From Nectonema munidae (taxonomy: Eukaryota > Nematomorpha > Nectonematoida > Nectonematidae): a DNA stretch of 64,000 nt. Where the stretch lies: contig JAUIRK010000923.1 of the NCBI GenBank assembly GCA_030549495.1, positions 710,766 to 774,765 of the forward strand, written 5' to 3'. Shown here one piece after another: positions 22,901-32,740 of this stretch (position 1 is the stretch's first letter; the number at the start of each line of letters is the position of its first letter). The position numbers and the translations under genes are program-made. Below the pieces are notes generated by a model. That model had not been told where the DNA came from. It worked only from the letters and a program-made list of their open reading frames with translations, and did no database searches.

Positions 22901-25519
22901 AATTCTTTTAATGTTGAATCAATCAAAAAAAGAATGTCTTCCCAACAATATCTATGACAATTGGTACTGATAAGATGAAATCAAATAATCGAAATCTTAC
23001 TCTAACATAGTACTGCTAGTACCAGTTATTCTGAAACTTTTTTATCCCATGAACCCTGTACACCAAAATATTTGCTATTCACGCCCCATCACGATAAAAC
23101 GTGCACTCTATCAAAATTACGAAGAAAGTTACATTCATTATTGCCAGTTAAATTTCCCTCAAAAAAGTGGATAAATAATAATGTGCAGAAAATTCAACAG
23201 TATCCGCCAAGTTTTAACCTCTTGATCAAAGTTATCTTTAATCATTAAAAAAAAAGCTCCCTCTAAACTTTCTTTTTCTTTAGCAGATAGATAAATAAAA
23301 GAAAGAGCATTTTTAAAAATAAAGAAATCGATACTTCGGGCTATATTGATTACAGACCCTATTAATTATTGTTAAAAAAATTAAGGATTAAAAGTGCATG
23401 CATTCAAAAAACAAAATCAAAACTTGTAAAAATATTTCTAATTTTCTTTCAAAAAATATATAACTGCCATATTTTTAAAAATATTTGAAGTCAAAATTTT
23501 TGCCGACTAAAACTTTCACACAATCCCTAGAGGTCGATGGATCGTATGCTGGGAAGCGCTGATTTATATTTCTGCTCAGGATGTGAAAATTTTGTATGCA
23601 GCTTCTCAAATTTCTCTGAATCCTTCTTCATTTGAATCATGTTTATTTAATTCCTGTGTAAACGTGTGAACTTCTTTATTATAATTGTTTTGCTGCTAAG
23701 TATAGATTGCATTAATCAATGAGACATAGAGAGTACATTTTTAATCGCACTTGAAAAATTATATGCTTTGGAACACTTGAAAGAAAATCAATAAGTCAAA
23801 AATTAAAATTAAAATTAAAGAAATACCCGAAGGAAAGTCTGCCAATGATGGAAGTCCTAATATCTGTGCAACTTTATTGAAAAAATCTTTCGCAGCATCT
23901 AAAGATAAATAAAAAATATTGTGCAGCACATTTCATTACAATATTTTTCATAGATTAGGAATAAAATGTCCAAAAAAGATAAGCCTTCAAGAAATACCTG
24001 AATAAATTCGATGAAACAAGTTCTAAAGAATTCACAAATAAAAGATTCATGATTTTTATAATGTAGAAAGGATTTACACTGTACAAGCAGAATCGTAATT
24101 TTATTTTTGCCTCGATTTATTTTCAACTACTACTTTACATGTGTAGTTTAGCAGGACCACAGAAGACATCAAAAATTGGAAAACAAAGAATATAACAAAT
24201 GTGTAACACGCAAAGTGTATAATGTATACGTCATTTTGCCAGACTATTATATATATATATATATATATATTATCATTTTTAATTCGTTTTGTCTTTTTGT
24301 AGGAATTTAACAATCAACAGATAAGTTAGGATGATTTGGCTATCTTTTTAGCCCAGTCTGAAAATTGGTCTAGAACACCTGCTCTCAGAAAATGTGGTCT
24401 TGGAATATTACTTTTAAATTCACCTTGAATTAATGTCTGAAATTGTGGGGAAAAAAGTATAATTGCTTACTTAAATATTATTTAGATTGAGTATAAAAAA
24501 ATATTAAAGGGTTTTCGTAGAAAAAAATAGGAAAATACGGTGATCTTTAAAAATTCATCTCAGAAAAAGTGGCTTCCCATTTAATTGTAATGGTTGGAAA
24601 AAAGGGAAGCTTTTAACAATCAACTAATCAATCAATTAACTTACTAACCAACTAACTATTTAAATAATCAATAACTAGTTAAACAACTAAAAATCAATCA
24701 ACCAACAAACTAAATAATTGAGTTGATTAATGCAATAATTAAGTTAGCGCCTAACTTTTAAATTTTTCTCAAAAAGTTTTTTGGGGTGCAAGTTTTTGAA
24801 AATAAAATTTTTCCAATCCAAGTATTCTGAGAGCCAAACTGAGATTTCTGTTCACTGATCCATAAAAGAGATAATAACATATCCTGTGTTTTCATTAATA
24901 TGTAATATTATACACAAAATTTAAAAACATTTTATAACCAGATAATAGCGTAATAAAGATAAAACAGTTTAAATTAAACGTTGACTAGATTTTCTTAAGT
25001 GTAAAGTGAAAGTAAAGTACATAAAATGAATCAAACCATCACCACATCTGAAGAGTCTAAGTGAAAATATTGTTATTTTCAGAGTGTAAATACCATTGTA
25101 TTCATCTTAGTAGTTGTAAATCATAAAAGATAGGGCTTGCCAATTATCACGGTTATACAAATATGGAAATATATTTCAAATATGGAAATGTCAGAGCTTA
25201 AAAATATAAAATTTAATGTATCTATCTCCCTCCAAATTATACCATTAATTAAAGCTTTTCTGAGGAAGACCTTAGAGCTCTATTTCTTGGACACCTGTGA
25301 AAAAGTCTCTTGCTTCCCAGACCAAGCTAAATGGACTACGCCCCAATTTTTGTAATGTCCGATCAATAGCCTTTCGCCATAATTTCTTCGCTGATAGTGA
25401 GGAATAGAGGAAAGCAAAATGTATTGAAAATATATATCGCCAAAACACGATAAAATCTTACAGATTTGATGAGAAAAAGAAAGCGCAATCAATATATAAG
25501 AAAAAAAGATAAGCTTCAT
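16895..25519 (-). CDS. Gene B: micro-exon gene for a small secreted protein
   Basis: Not a family I can name. Eight minus-strand segments join in phase into 483 nt (160 aa plus stop): 25519-25462, 25390-25295, 25196-25159, 24025-24001, 23898-23827, 21495-21460, 19635-19534, 16950-16895. Residues 1-19 form a good signal peptide (MKLIFFSYILIALSFSHQI), so the product is probably secreted. Residues 20-64 are basic and aromatic (LWRKAIDRTLQKL, SPFSLVWEARDFF); 73-97 an amphipathic stretch (AAKDFFNKVAQILGLPSLAD); 98-142 charged; the C-terminus is HCYKSRWR. Splice phases: start/1, 1/1, 1/0, 0/1, then 1/1 repeatedly. Introns hold a MITE, a GC-rich element fragment and a LINE tail. An alternative last exon at 24,436-24,326 would give 100 aa. 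The ATG chosen is the one that starts the signal peptide. All junctions are predictions from sequence. Confidence 0.6.
16985..17190 (+). pseudogene. C-terminal fragment of a transposon-derived protein
   Basis: An open frame from 16,985 reads VPSLKVVNDAGERIVKLASD, then FNDKITKNSQQRHFIFQAIE. This matches, from memory, the C-terminus of another multicopy uncharacterised family (SLKVVND.AERG). Only this end is present, inside the last intron of gene B. Confidence 0.5.
17640..17930 (-). repeat. Dispersed repeat C, copy 2
   Basis: Inverted relative to 48,060-48,380 and 12,000-12,210. Best kept are acttta-rich blocks, ggtatcaNtggaaag, cataggctag and gcttttatgtgaggtc. Type unknown; three copies of differing length. 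Confidence 0.7.
18000..18200. repeat. Piece similar to a gene A/C intron (6.6-6.75 kb)
   Basis: The blocks tttttaatggttat and gaatttagagacac, with ttcaagtt after them, occur in the same order at 6,620-6,730 and, inverted, at 40,550-40,660. Confidence 0.45.
18385..18630 (+). mobile_element. LINE 3'-end fragment
   Basis: Translates as SHQYKLNTELSTKFRRNYF, ALRGLKRWNSLPTKVISSNS and IDMFKKKLDKFLG, then stop. This is the typical C-terminus after the RT domain of CR1/L2-like LINEs (WNSLP, FK..LD). It ends with a short taagcttatat/gttat-type tail. Strongly 5'-truncated. Confidence 0.75.
19534..19635 (-). CDS. Gene B exon 7, 102 nt
   Basis: Acceptor ttattttttctag, donor gtaatgg, phase 1/1. Reads G-TRMRMINNKDELNAIRP, then FAKVDEGEVSMDSESV. 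A homologue stands in gene C at 60,187 downward; over the first 92 aligned bases there are about 17 differences, all but one replacing a residue, with no indel. Confidence 0.65.
20637..20846. mobile_element. MITE with about 26-bp imperfect TIRs
   Basis: The left end reads TCGGTCAGACCAAATACCAC and the right end, reverse-complemented, TCGGGACAGACTAAATACCAC, followed by aaaaca/agaaca. About 210 bp, no coding capacity. No clear target-site duplication. Confidence 0.65.
20847..21420. other. No gene seen
   Basis: AT-rich intron of gene B. No open frame or repeat of note. Confidence 0.4.
21460..21495 (-). CDS. Gene B exon 6, 36 nt
   Basis: Acceptor ttttaattttgaag, donor gtaagaaaa (strong), phase 1/1, V-FNEENDGKKIK. 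Confidence 0.55.
21654..21703 (+). other. Plus-strand candidate exon, 50 nt
   Basis: Acceptor gacatattccag and a strong donor gtgagtg bound 50 nt of higher GC. The frame HFHVENDIIVEDGGIY (phase 0) is open; another frame is too. It lies antisense inside a gene B intron. No partner exon was found. Confidence 0.35.
21885..21985. repeat. GC-richer repeat with about 23-nt period
   Basis: Imperfect units with aaaActGTCCGATGcA, AAttCGCCGATGGA and CCActGCGgga. It resembles the low-complexity ends of dispersed arthropod elements. No other copy was seen here. Confidence 0.5.
22100..22885 (+). mobile_element. Fragment of a GC-richer element, possibly retroelement-derived
   Basis: Much richer in GC than its surroundings. 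A TATA box (TATAAAA, 22,320-22,326) with a start-like sequence about 30 nt on precedes an open frame at 22,373-22,693 (internal ATG 22,403). The frame encodes a polar, Ala/Pro-rich peptide of about 100 aa (SNAQALDPNVEEAGHALPAA) without a recognised domain. Its order of promoter, leader and gag-like peptide suggests an LTR-type element, but neither repeats at the ends nor enzymes are seen. A piece of the same element lies inverted at 27.0-27.3 kb. Treated as a broken fossil; a host gene of unknown kind is possible but less likely. Confidence 0.45.
22320..22326 (+). promoter_or_regulatory. TATA box of the GC-richer element
   Basis: TATAAAAGG in a GC-rich setting about 80 nt upstream of the first ATG of the open frame at 22,403. 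Confidence 0.5.
22890..23820. other. No gene seen
   Basis: AT-rich intron of gene B after the GC-richer element. Confidence 0.4.
23827..23898 (-). CDS. Gene B exon 5, 72 nt
   Basis: Acceptor ttatttatctttag, donor gtatttctt, phase 1/1, D-AAKDFFNKVAQILGLPSLAD then FPS. Open, amphipathic and clearly protein-like. Confidence 0.65.
24001..24025 (-). CDS. Gene B exon 4, 25 nt, phase 0 to 1
   Basis: Acceptor gaattctttag, donor gtatttc, NLFHRIYS plus one base. It restores phase 1 after exon 3. Gene C shows the same 1/0 then 0/1 order at 63,041-63,007 and 62,845-62,800. Confidence 0.45.
24240..24270. repeat. (TA)n microsatellite
   Basis: About 14 AT dinucleotides. Confidence 0.8.
24326..24436 (-). 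CDS. Gene B alternative last exon, 36 aa
   Basis: Strong acceptor (cttttttccccacaatttcag), phase 0, 36 open codons and TAA. Reads TLIQGEFKSNIPRPHFLRAG, then VLDQFSDWAKKIAKSS. Joined to exons 1-3 it completes a 100-aa secreted protein. A similar peptide, RPGRLDQFIQLALELH and stop, is found in gene C near 61,300. It could instead end a separate short gene. Confidence 0.5.
   Translation of the reverse strand, partial: TLIQGEFKSNIPRPHFLRAGVLDQFSDWAKKIAKSS
25159..25196 (-). CDS. Gene B exon 3, 38 nt, phase 1 to 0
   Basis: Acceptor ttatatttttaag, donor gtataa, A-LTFPYLKYISIF. It ends in phase 0, which fits both possible next exons (24,436 and 24,025). The sequence is internally repetitive, so the donor is the least certain point. 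Confidence 0.5.
25295..25390 (-). CDS. Gene B exon 2, 96 nt
   Basis: Acceptor with a strong pyrimidine tract (tttcctctattcctcactatcag), 31 open codons in phase 1/1 and donor gtgtcc. GC content is well above the flanks. With the last base of exon 1 the split codon is Ser. Confidence 0.65.
25462..25519 (-). CDS. Gene B exon 1, signal peptide
   Basis: ATG, Lys, then a hydrophobic run and SHQI, 19 codons plus one base, donor gtaaga. Without the splice the frame continues into unremarkable sequence. Confidence 0.65.
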
Positions 25520-25559
25520 TCGTTAGAACTGTAATGTTGCAAAAAATTTAATGTTTTTG

Positions 25560-27015
25560 TCTAATCGATAAACTTTTTTGTGTATATATATTATATATGT
25601 ATATTGTCTCCCACAGTCTTGACAGGTCACTAATATCCATGTCATGTGAACTGGATTTAACCAGGGGCAATTTTTGATGAAACTTCATCTGAAAAAGTCT
25701 CATGACTTCAGCATATTTTTTAGGAGAATACAACAATTTTATGTTTTCTTTGTTTCAAAAATAACATTTTGCATTAGAATATTTTTGATTGATTACTATC
25801 TTTGGCCTTTTAGAAAGACAAAAATTAAATTAAATTGTGCTTAAAGGTAAATTGTCAACAATTTTTGAAATAAATGTGAAAAATGAATGCATGTTATTGC
25901 ACTGAATTTATTCGACAAATAATTGCATCAGCTGAGAAAAAGAGGTAGGAAGTAGCACAGAATGAAAAGTCAAAAACAATGCCCTTTTCCTTGGCCTGGC
26001 TTCAAATTTAGAACAAAAGAAGACCAAGATCGTCGAATTGATGTATAGCTTTTGTTCAAATGCAAAATTTTGAAGAGCTGTATGAATCCTAAAGCACAAT
26101 GCAAGAAAAATGATGAATTCAGCATAACTTTGTGTATTGTAAAGTTGCAGATATCGCAAAGATTGAGAATCGATCTGAAACGCCTGAATCAGAGGTGGGG
26201 AACCTTTTACCTAAAGGCTGCTTGAGGCATTTTTAGATTTTATTAGGGGCCTTTGAAAAAGTGAGTGCATAGGTAACGATTGTATTTTAATAAGCTCATT
26301 AGATATGAAATTTGACGGAGGCAAAAAATAATAATTTTTTATATTTTACTTTTTTAATGTAGGTCATTGCAAACATAAAATCATACATTTTATTCTTCAT
26401 ATATACGCTTACTAGATTTTTATACTCTCAAGCCGGGACAAAATTTGTATTGAATAAGGCGAAAAACTACATTTTGTATTTATTAGAAAATTAATTTAAC
26501 GGTGAGTTTAATAAAAAAAAAAGGATAAACAAGTATACTTGGACCTACATTTTTTCAAACTTCTATTTTAACATATATAGGATTATTGAATGAAATACCA
26601 GGCTTCTCAATCATCGGGGATTGCGTTGTTAAGCAGAGGAAAAGTTGAAACCATCTGGAAAAACTGAAACATCTGGCAAACTTATACATATATTTATGAA
26701 TGCAAAATTTCTATTTTAATTTCATGTAGAAAATAATACGAAAAAAGAATATAAAGTGGAGCTTTCAAACGATAAAATCGGTATATAAAACATTTTTATA
26801 TTTCACTCTCAATATGAAAATTAAGATACCATATTTTTTCTAATAAAATAAATTTTAATGACACTTCATTTCGTGATTTTCCATGTCCTATTCTTGGGAA
26901 TCGCCGTTTTCTTTCTTGACCCAACCTAAATTTAAAATTTTCATCAAACTTAATTAGCAGATGAAAATTTTCATGGTCAATTGATACTGAGAACCACAAT
27001 GATAGAACCTGAAAG
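25560..27015. other. No gene seen; one hAT-type terminus
   Basis: AT-rich sequence upstream of gene B; its promoter must lie at the left edge but no clear TATA was chosen. At 26,191 CAGAGGTGGGGAACCTTTT is a typical hAT element end; the other end was not found. Confidence 0.4.
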
Positions 27016-27019
27016 CAAA

Positions 27020-27335
27020 TGCTCTCTGAAAAAATATTTTTGTTAACATGGTATCCCGTTACATCGGTTTGTAAACTTCCGGCACTGGCATTCCTCTTTG
27101 CTACTGGAATGCTAGAGATCTTCCCTGCTGAGAGCACCGATGAAGATGCTACGCGGGGCTGAGTCTAGTTCTTATGGATTGCTAGAATATCCGTGCGGAA
27201 GTTGTTGTAGAGGAACGAGAGCTTGTCCATGTGTAGAGCTGATCAAGAGATGTCTTCTCCAAACCGAAGTAAGCCAGCATGACCTCGTCCTTGCTCGGAG
27301 CTCTTTCCGAGGAGTGAGATCCTGAAAGCTACAAT
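27020..27335 (-). mobile_element. Inverted second piece of the GC-richer element
   Basis: 27,150-27,330 is the reverse complement, with scattered changes, of about 22,700-22,885. It runs on to about 27,020 with sequence not kept in the first piece (SAGKISSIPVAKRNASAGSL on the minus strand). Broken fossil of the same element. Confidence 0.7.
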
Positions 27336-27568
27336 AGCAAGAAGAAACACAAATCTTTTAACATATCATTTTACAGACCTCAAACACTCGCTTGCAGATT
27401 TCTTCATCATCACTAATTACTTTCTTTACACTTGTAGTATTTGTGCTTCATTTTATATTTCATACGCACAATAGTAATTTATATCACTCAGCATATTTTA
27501 TTTTTCCATATACTTTAATTATTTTTTCATTATTATAGCACTAAAAGACATTCTAAAAATATTTTAGA

Positions 27569-27865
27569 ATGAAATCGTCTCTTTCATTTGAGACAACTAC
27601 AGTGTGGGAAGTTTTGGAATTTTTTATTAAATTTGCAGAAAATTTTTTAAAAGATATGTCAGAAATAGAAGAGCTCGATTCAAAGTACGCATGGAATGGC
27701 GGAAATATAAAAAAGAAAGAGAAGAACAAATTAAAAATATATTTTTGGAATATCAGAATAATAGAAACCTTTACTTTTTTCTTTCGCGAATTTCTGCACA
27801 TATTTCTCAAGCAATAAATATTGAATTTGATGATGAAAACAATGATTATAACGTTGATTTTTCAT
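27569..27865 (+). pseudogene. MULE transposase C-terminal relict, copy 2
   Basis: Plus-strand peptides TTTVWEVLEFFIKFAENFLK, DMSEIEELDSKYAWNGGN and RNLYFFLSRISAHISQAI match in order SVWELMEFFNQKRRK, DMAEIEQVNSKYNWNGGN and RNLYFFFQECHLS of the MULE at 30.9-34.2 kb. One frame change lies near 27,745. Only the C-terminal 90 or so residues remain. Confidence 0.7.
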
Positions 27866-27869
27866 GATA

Positions 27870-28625
27870 AAATGAAGGTTGAAGATTTGATATTTCTTTT
27901 TTAATGTCATAAAATAAAGTTTTGTTGTAATATAAAACATTTTAAGATTATTTAATTAAAAATTTTCTTTTTATTTCCATAAATAACTTGTTTGTATTAC
28001 TTAATAAAAATAGCTATATTATAAAGAATCAAAAAATATTGATTTTCCTGAGATGTAGGCTTATGAACTTTTATGTTAAATAAACAAAAATCTGCTTTAT
28101 ATGAATTTTTAAAAAAAAAAGATCACATATACACGTCTTTAACTGTTTGATTTTTTTGTCATTTTATGAATTCCATGTATAATTTAGTTTTATTGAAAGT
28201 TAAGCATATCTTATATCAAAATTAGTTTTGATATAAAATCTACTAAAAAAACAATAAAAAACTTTATATAAAGTAAATTTTTTCAATATACCATTTTTCC
28301 GAAATATGTATAAAAATTCAAGATATTTTTACAAATTTTATTAATAAATATAAACTAAATATATAATTTTAATATACTTTAAGTTTTCAAAAATAATTAC
28401 TTTTTATAAATTATATACTTACTATTTTATTTTTTTATTTTTATTTAGTTTATTAATTTATTTTTTATTTTAATTTGTTCAAGAATTAAAATGAACTGTA
28501 TTTTCCATATTTGAAAATAAAAAAATGTCACACAAAAAAAGTTTTAAAGAAAAAAAATAAAGATCAGTGGACAGAAAACTTGATAAAGTTTCAAGCTTCT
28601 CAAAAGAAGTTATATTCCTTTGCAA
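27870..28625. other. No gene seen
   Basis: Extremely AT-rich, no repeat or open frame of note. Confidence 0.4.
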
Positions 28626-28627
28626 TA

Positions 28628-30304
28628 GAACCTACGTTTTACTTGCCCTGATTTTACGTCCTCGCCAAATGATAGATGACGTCATAATTTTGGTCACTAA
28701 ATGCATTATTAATACGTTTTTTCTTTGTGATTTTGTGTATTAAAAAGTTTATAAATGTTAATAAATTATTGTCTTTCAGTTTTATTTCACTATGAGTAAT
28801 TTAAATAACGCTAATTAGATCGCAAAACAATGCATTCTAACACTGAACGTACTGTACAATGTACTTGTTATCTCCGATGCTATTCTTGTTGTTTTCGTAT
28901 AATGAGCGCGCATTATCAAACGATACGCCGCCTTGTGAATGAATGGGCTATCAGCGAATCGCAACACGTGTAAAGGATGTCCTCATATACAACTGTCAAT
29001 TACGTCCAGGGTAGCAAATAGTCAGCTGATAATGCTGTGTTACAGACACAACATTTATGTACAAAACATTAACTTCACACAACTTACATGATTAATAAAC
29101 AATTAAGATCATGCACTTCCTGTAATTAAAATCCATCCAAGTCTGTTACCAAGTCTGTTAGATAATGCTCCAGCCCACCCTTCGGTTGAAGAACTAACGA
29201 CAGAAGACGGATCATTTTTAGTAATGTTCCTGCTGGCAAATACAACCTCTCTCATTCAACCGATGGACCAGGGTGTTTTAGAACCATTAAAAAGACGTTA
29301 TAAGAAAAACCTTCTACGTCACGTCTTGTGCAAGCTAGATACCCCGATCCCAGAGGTGATAAAACAAATCACAATTAAAGATGCGGTTTACTGGTTTGCA
29401 GATGCGTGGGAAGCGGCAACACAGGAAAATCTTCAACGCTCTTGGCGAAAACTAATGGAAAATGTTAAAGAAAGAAGTGAGGATGAAAGTGTTTCAGAAG
29501 AACGGACAGAGAACGTAGACAACATGGAGCGGATCGTAATATATTTAAAGCCATGTTTCAAGAACTTGGTTCTGGAACTGAGGATATGATGAGTGGCTCG
29601 CCGAAGATCCCGGACACCAATGGCTCACCGACGCAGAGATAATCAGTGAAATTGATAGGGTGTCATCTGATGAAGAGAGTGAAAGTGAAGAGGAAGAAAT
29701 AGTCGACCGAATTAAACCTGAACAAGCGTTTGAAGCCCTTGGAGTTATCGTGGATTGGTTCGAGCAAATGAAGAAAGATCCGTGCCACATCAGACAGATT
29801 CGCCGATGGAGAGACGAAGCGGCTCAGATGAGAGCAAGCAGAAAAAGATAACCAACTTCTTTCAGTAAAAAAAAAAGAAATCTTCAAAACAAAAGGCCCT
29901 TTTCAGGGCCAACAAATTCGAAAGAGAATGAATAAAGTAGTTTTTCCTTATTTTAAAATTATTTCCCCCTCTGCATGGATCATTAAAATAGCAAATTAAC
30001 CGGCGCCTTTTCCTAGAGCAGACTAAGTTGAGTATAATTGATAAATAATACACATACACTGATATTTTTTATTTAAGACTTTATTATCAAAACAGCTCAA
30101 CTTCAGAGATGATCATCCAACTTCACTGTAGTAGTCTTCTTTAGCTGCCATAGTCCCTCACGTCATACACGGTGTGACCATGTGTGATCCAGGCTAGGAT
30201 TTTCCTGTTGTATTATATGTCAATTTAAAGGTCAACCTAGATTTTACGAATCCTACGTTTTACGTCCGCCGTTCGGTCCCGTGCCGTACGTAAAACGTAG
30301 GTTC
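28628..30304 (+). mobile_element. Tigger/pogo-like DNA transposon with TIRs, internally deleted
   Basis: TIRs GAACCTACGTTTTAC at the left and GTAAAACGTAGGTTC at the right, each flanked by TA (28,626-28,627 and 30,305-30,306), the target duplication of this superfamily. The right end also folds back on itself (CCTACGTTTTACGT ... ACGTAAAACGTAGG, 30,252-30,301). Only the 3' part of a DDE_1 transposase remains, so the element is about 1.7 kb and has lost the DNA-binding domain and first catalytic residues. Confidence 0.85.
29155..29851 (+). pseudogene. Tigger-like transposase, C-terminal half
   Basis: LDNAPAHPSVEELTTEDGS carries the catalytic Asp of the second DDE motif. LIQPMDQGVLEPLKRRYKKN is the diagnostic jerky/Tigger block, followed by DAVYWFADAWEAATQENL. 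The frame changes once near 29,585, after which WLAEDPGHQWLTDAEI and a Ser/Glu-rich acidic stretch lead to the stop at 29,851. The piece starts directly inside the DDE domain. Confidence 0.85.
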
Positions 30305-30306
30305 TA

Positions 30307-30600
30307 AATATATGTTGTATTGTTACTTATGGCGTAATGTATTGTGTTTAGCACTGATGTATTATTATATATTAAGTATATATGTTGTATTGTTACTTAT
30401 GGCGTAATGTATTGTGTTTAGCACTGATGTATTATTATGTATGGCATTATGTCTGGTGTCTGACATTGACTAATGGAAATAAATAGGAAATTGTAAGGAA
30501 CTTGAATACTATGTATGATGATTTTATGGTTCTAGGCCTTTTATTGATAGAGGCCTTTTATTGCCAGTCGTAAATCATGTCAGTTGACGCACCAAACTCA
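30307..30600. repeat. Satellite-like repeat B, copy 1
   Basis: Two direct copies of a roughly 68-bp unit (tatatgttgtattgttactt, then atggcgtaatgtattgtgtt, then tagcactgatgtattatta) at 30,310-30,440, followed by ggtgtctgacattgactaatg and ggaaattg. The tail at 30,535-30,595 matches 36,150-36,210 inverted. The main part is shared with 36.2-36.7 kb. Confidence 0.8.
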
Positions 30601-31097
30601 ATTAATCATCAATTTCTCTCTCTCTCTTTCTCTCTATTTTGATCATCAATCAAAGCACATATAGGCATTTCTATATTGCATTTGCATTCATTATTGCCAT
30701 TGCCACTTTCATTATTTATTAACAAAAATTCATTATTGCCATTGCCACTCACTTTGATATCACAATACAATTGATCCTTATACCACAATATTTTACACAA
30801 CTTCATCAAACTTCATACAATTTGGTAAAATTTTAATTTAAATTTTTTATACACTTTTTTAGACAACTTTTCATGATCATTGACGGGTACAAGTATTTCC
30901 TGAAAAGAGAAACTCTATCAAGCAAAGTCTATTATTGTACTAAAGCTTCTTCATGCAAAGGTATTTTTGTTTTTCTTTTGTTATTTTTGTTGACTGTTAA
31001 AACTATAATTTTTAATCAAAATTTAAAATTATTCAACATATTTTTTCACAATTTTACGGAACTTATTAGTTATATTATATGTGTTTAATTTGATAGT

Positions 31098-31263
31098 AGG
31101 GGTCATTCACAATTGACGTCAACTATTACTGGGAGGGAGGGGGTACCTTTGAGTTGACAAGGGTCAATTTTGGTATGTCATAATATATTTAAAAGTTGAC
31201 AAAAAGGAGGAAGGAGGGCTAAAATTCGTCAAGTTTTTCTGACGTCAATTGTGAACAACCCCT
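31098..31263. mobile_element. MITE with TIRs and TAGT target duplication
   Basis: TIRs AGGGGTCATTCACAATTGAC and the complement of GTCAATTGTGAACAACCCCT. The direct repeat TAGT flanks it at 31,094-31,097 and 31,264-31,267. It is 166 bp, inside the MULE intron, with a G-rich interior and no coding. Confidence 0.85.
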
Positions 31264-31269
31264 TAGTTT

Positions 31270-32740
31270 TATAGTTTTCAACAATCAACTAAATCTTTGC
31301 ACAAATTTTGTAATTAGGTTTGTAAATCTTTAGTTGTCGCAGCAGACCTTGTGCATCTTTTACAATTATGTTTGAAAATTTTGCTGCTTTTTTATTAATC
31401 CATTCAATAGTTACACAGATTTATAGATGTTTGAGCATTTTTTATAACTATTATTTTTATACTTGTTATTGGTTCTAGATCTGTTCTTTAACGTATTTAC
31501 GTAAACATTCAATAAACTTATTTGAAACATTAATACTTTAAGATACATAAGCGGTTTTTTCAAAACTAACTTTTTTTCTTCACCCGTTAATAAATGCTTA
31601 ATTAATACATTTAAACAAAATAGTCAAAATTTAAGTTCTTGTATAAAACAATATTTTATATTTGCAATTTATTGAATAAAACTATCGATTTTTAACATAA
31701 ATTACTTAATTTGTAATAGATATAAATTTTTTCTTAATTTTAATAATATTGAAATTTTATTTTTGATCTATAAAATTGATTTAATCTAAATTACTTAATT
31801 TGTAATAAATATGAATTTTTTAATTTTAATAATATCGAAATTCTATTTTTTTCTATAAAATCAATTTACACGTAGCATTTTTATTTCTTGGATTTTCATT
31901 GTTTAGCAGTAAAATCTTTTTATTGCAAATTCACTGATTGTTTAAGAATGTTAGACAGTATAAGCATCATATCGAGAAAAATGGAAATCAAATATAGTTT
32001 TTGGCTGTAATTTATAGCTTGTAGTAAAACAAGTGACAGTATTGCAGGAAAAACTGTAATGAGTGTATATAAAATAGGCTTTGAGAAGTTTTTTTAACTG
32101 GGACTGCATTATATAATTGCTAAGTAACCTTGATAATTAACACTTGTTACCAATAGTATCACAAATAATACCACATGGTAATTTCTGTGGTACAAACTTG
32201 TAAAATATTATATATTTGGTTCTCTCTTTGATGAAAATTTTTTCAATTTTATTGCTTTCTCATATTTTGGTCGATCAACTAGACTTTCCTACTGAGAATG
32301 TTTAGTATTGTAATGGTTTTTCAAATTATATTTTTATAAACAGGAACATTGTCCAAACAAATGAAAGACACTGCATTTTATTTTGTAGTACAAAGAAATA
32401 ATATATTCGTCGACGTGTTCTCAAACACGCCAGAATTGTTTATTAACATTCTTTTCTTGGGCATATTGGGTACTGAAAAATATTTACAAACATTTAAAAC
32501 TTAATTAGATTAAAAATATTAGAAAATAAACTAGTTCAAAAGAATTAAAGCATTCGTTTTTGTTGCATTCTCTCTCTGCAAAAAATCTTAGCTTTTGTTT
32601 TAATAAACAAAAAACAGATGTTTTTTTGCAGTTTTGGGTTGCAGATTGCCAATGTTTCATTTAAACGATTTATTAAATCTAATCAAGAATCAACAATTTA
32701 TATATATATATATATATGTATTTTTAACAAGTATTTTTTT
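31270..32740. other. Rest of the MULE intron; no gene seen
   Basis: AT-rich. A direct pair of about 55 nt (attacttaatttgtaatagat and attacttaatttgtaataaa, each followed by attgaaatt-like sequence) lies at 31,700-31,860, and a (TA)n run at 32,698-32,716. Confidence 0.4.

Noticed and set aside
30609-30809. CRISPR-like or gene-like direct repeats (attattgccattgccactt)
   Set aside because: Only two short copies in an AT-rich animal context; a chance or local duplication.
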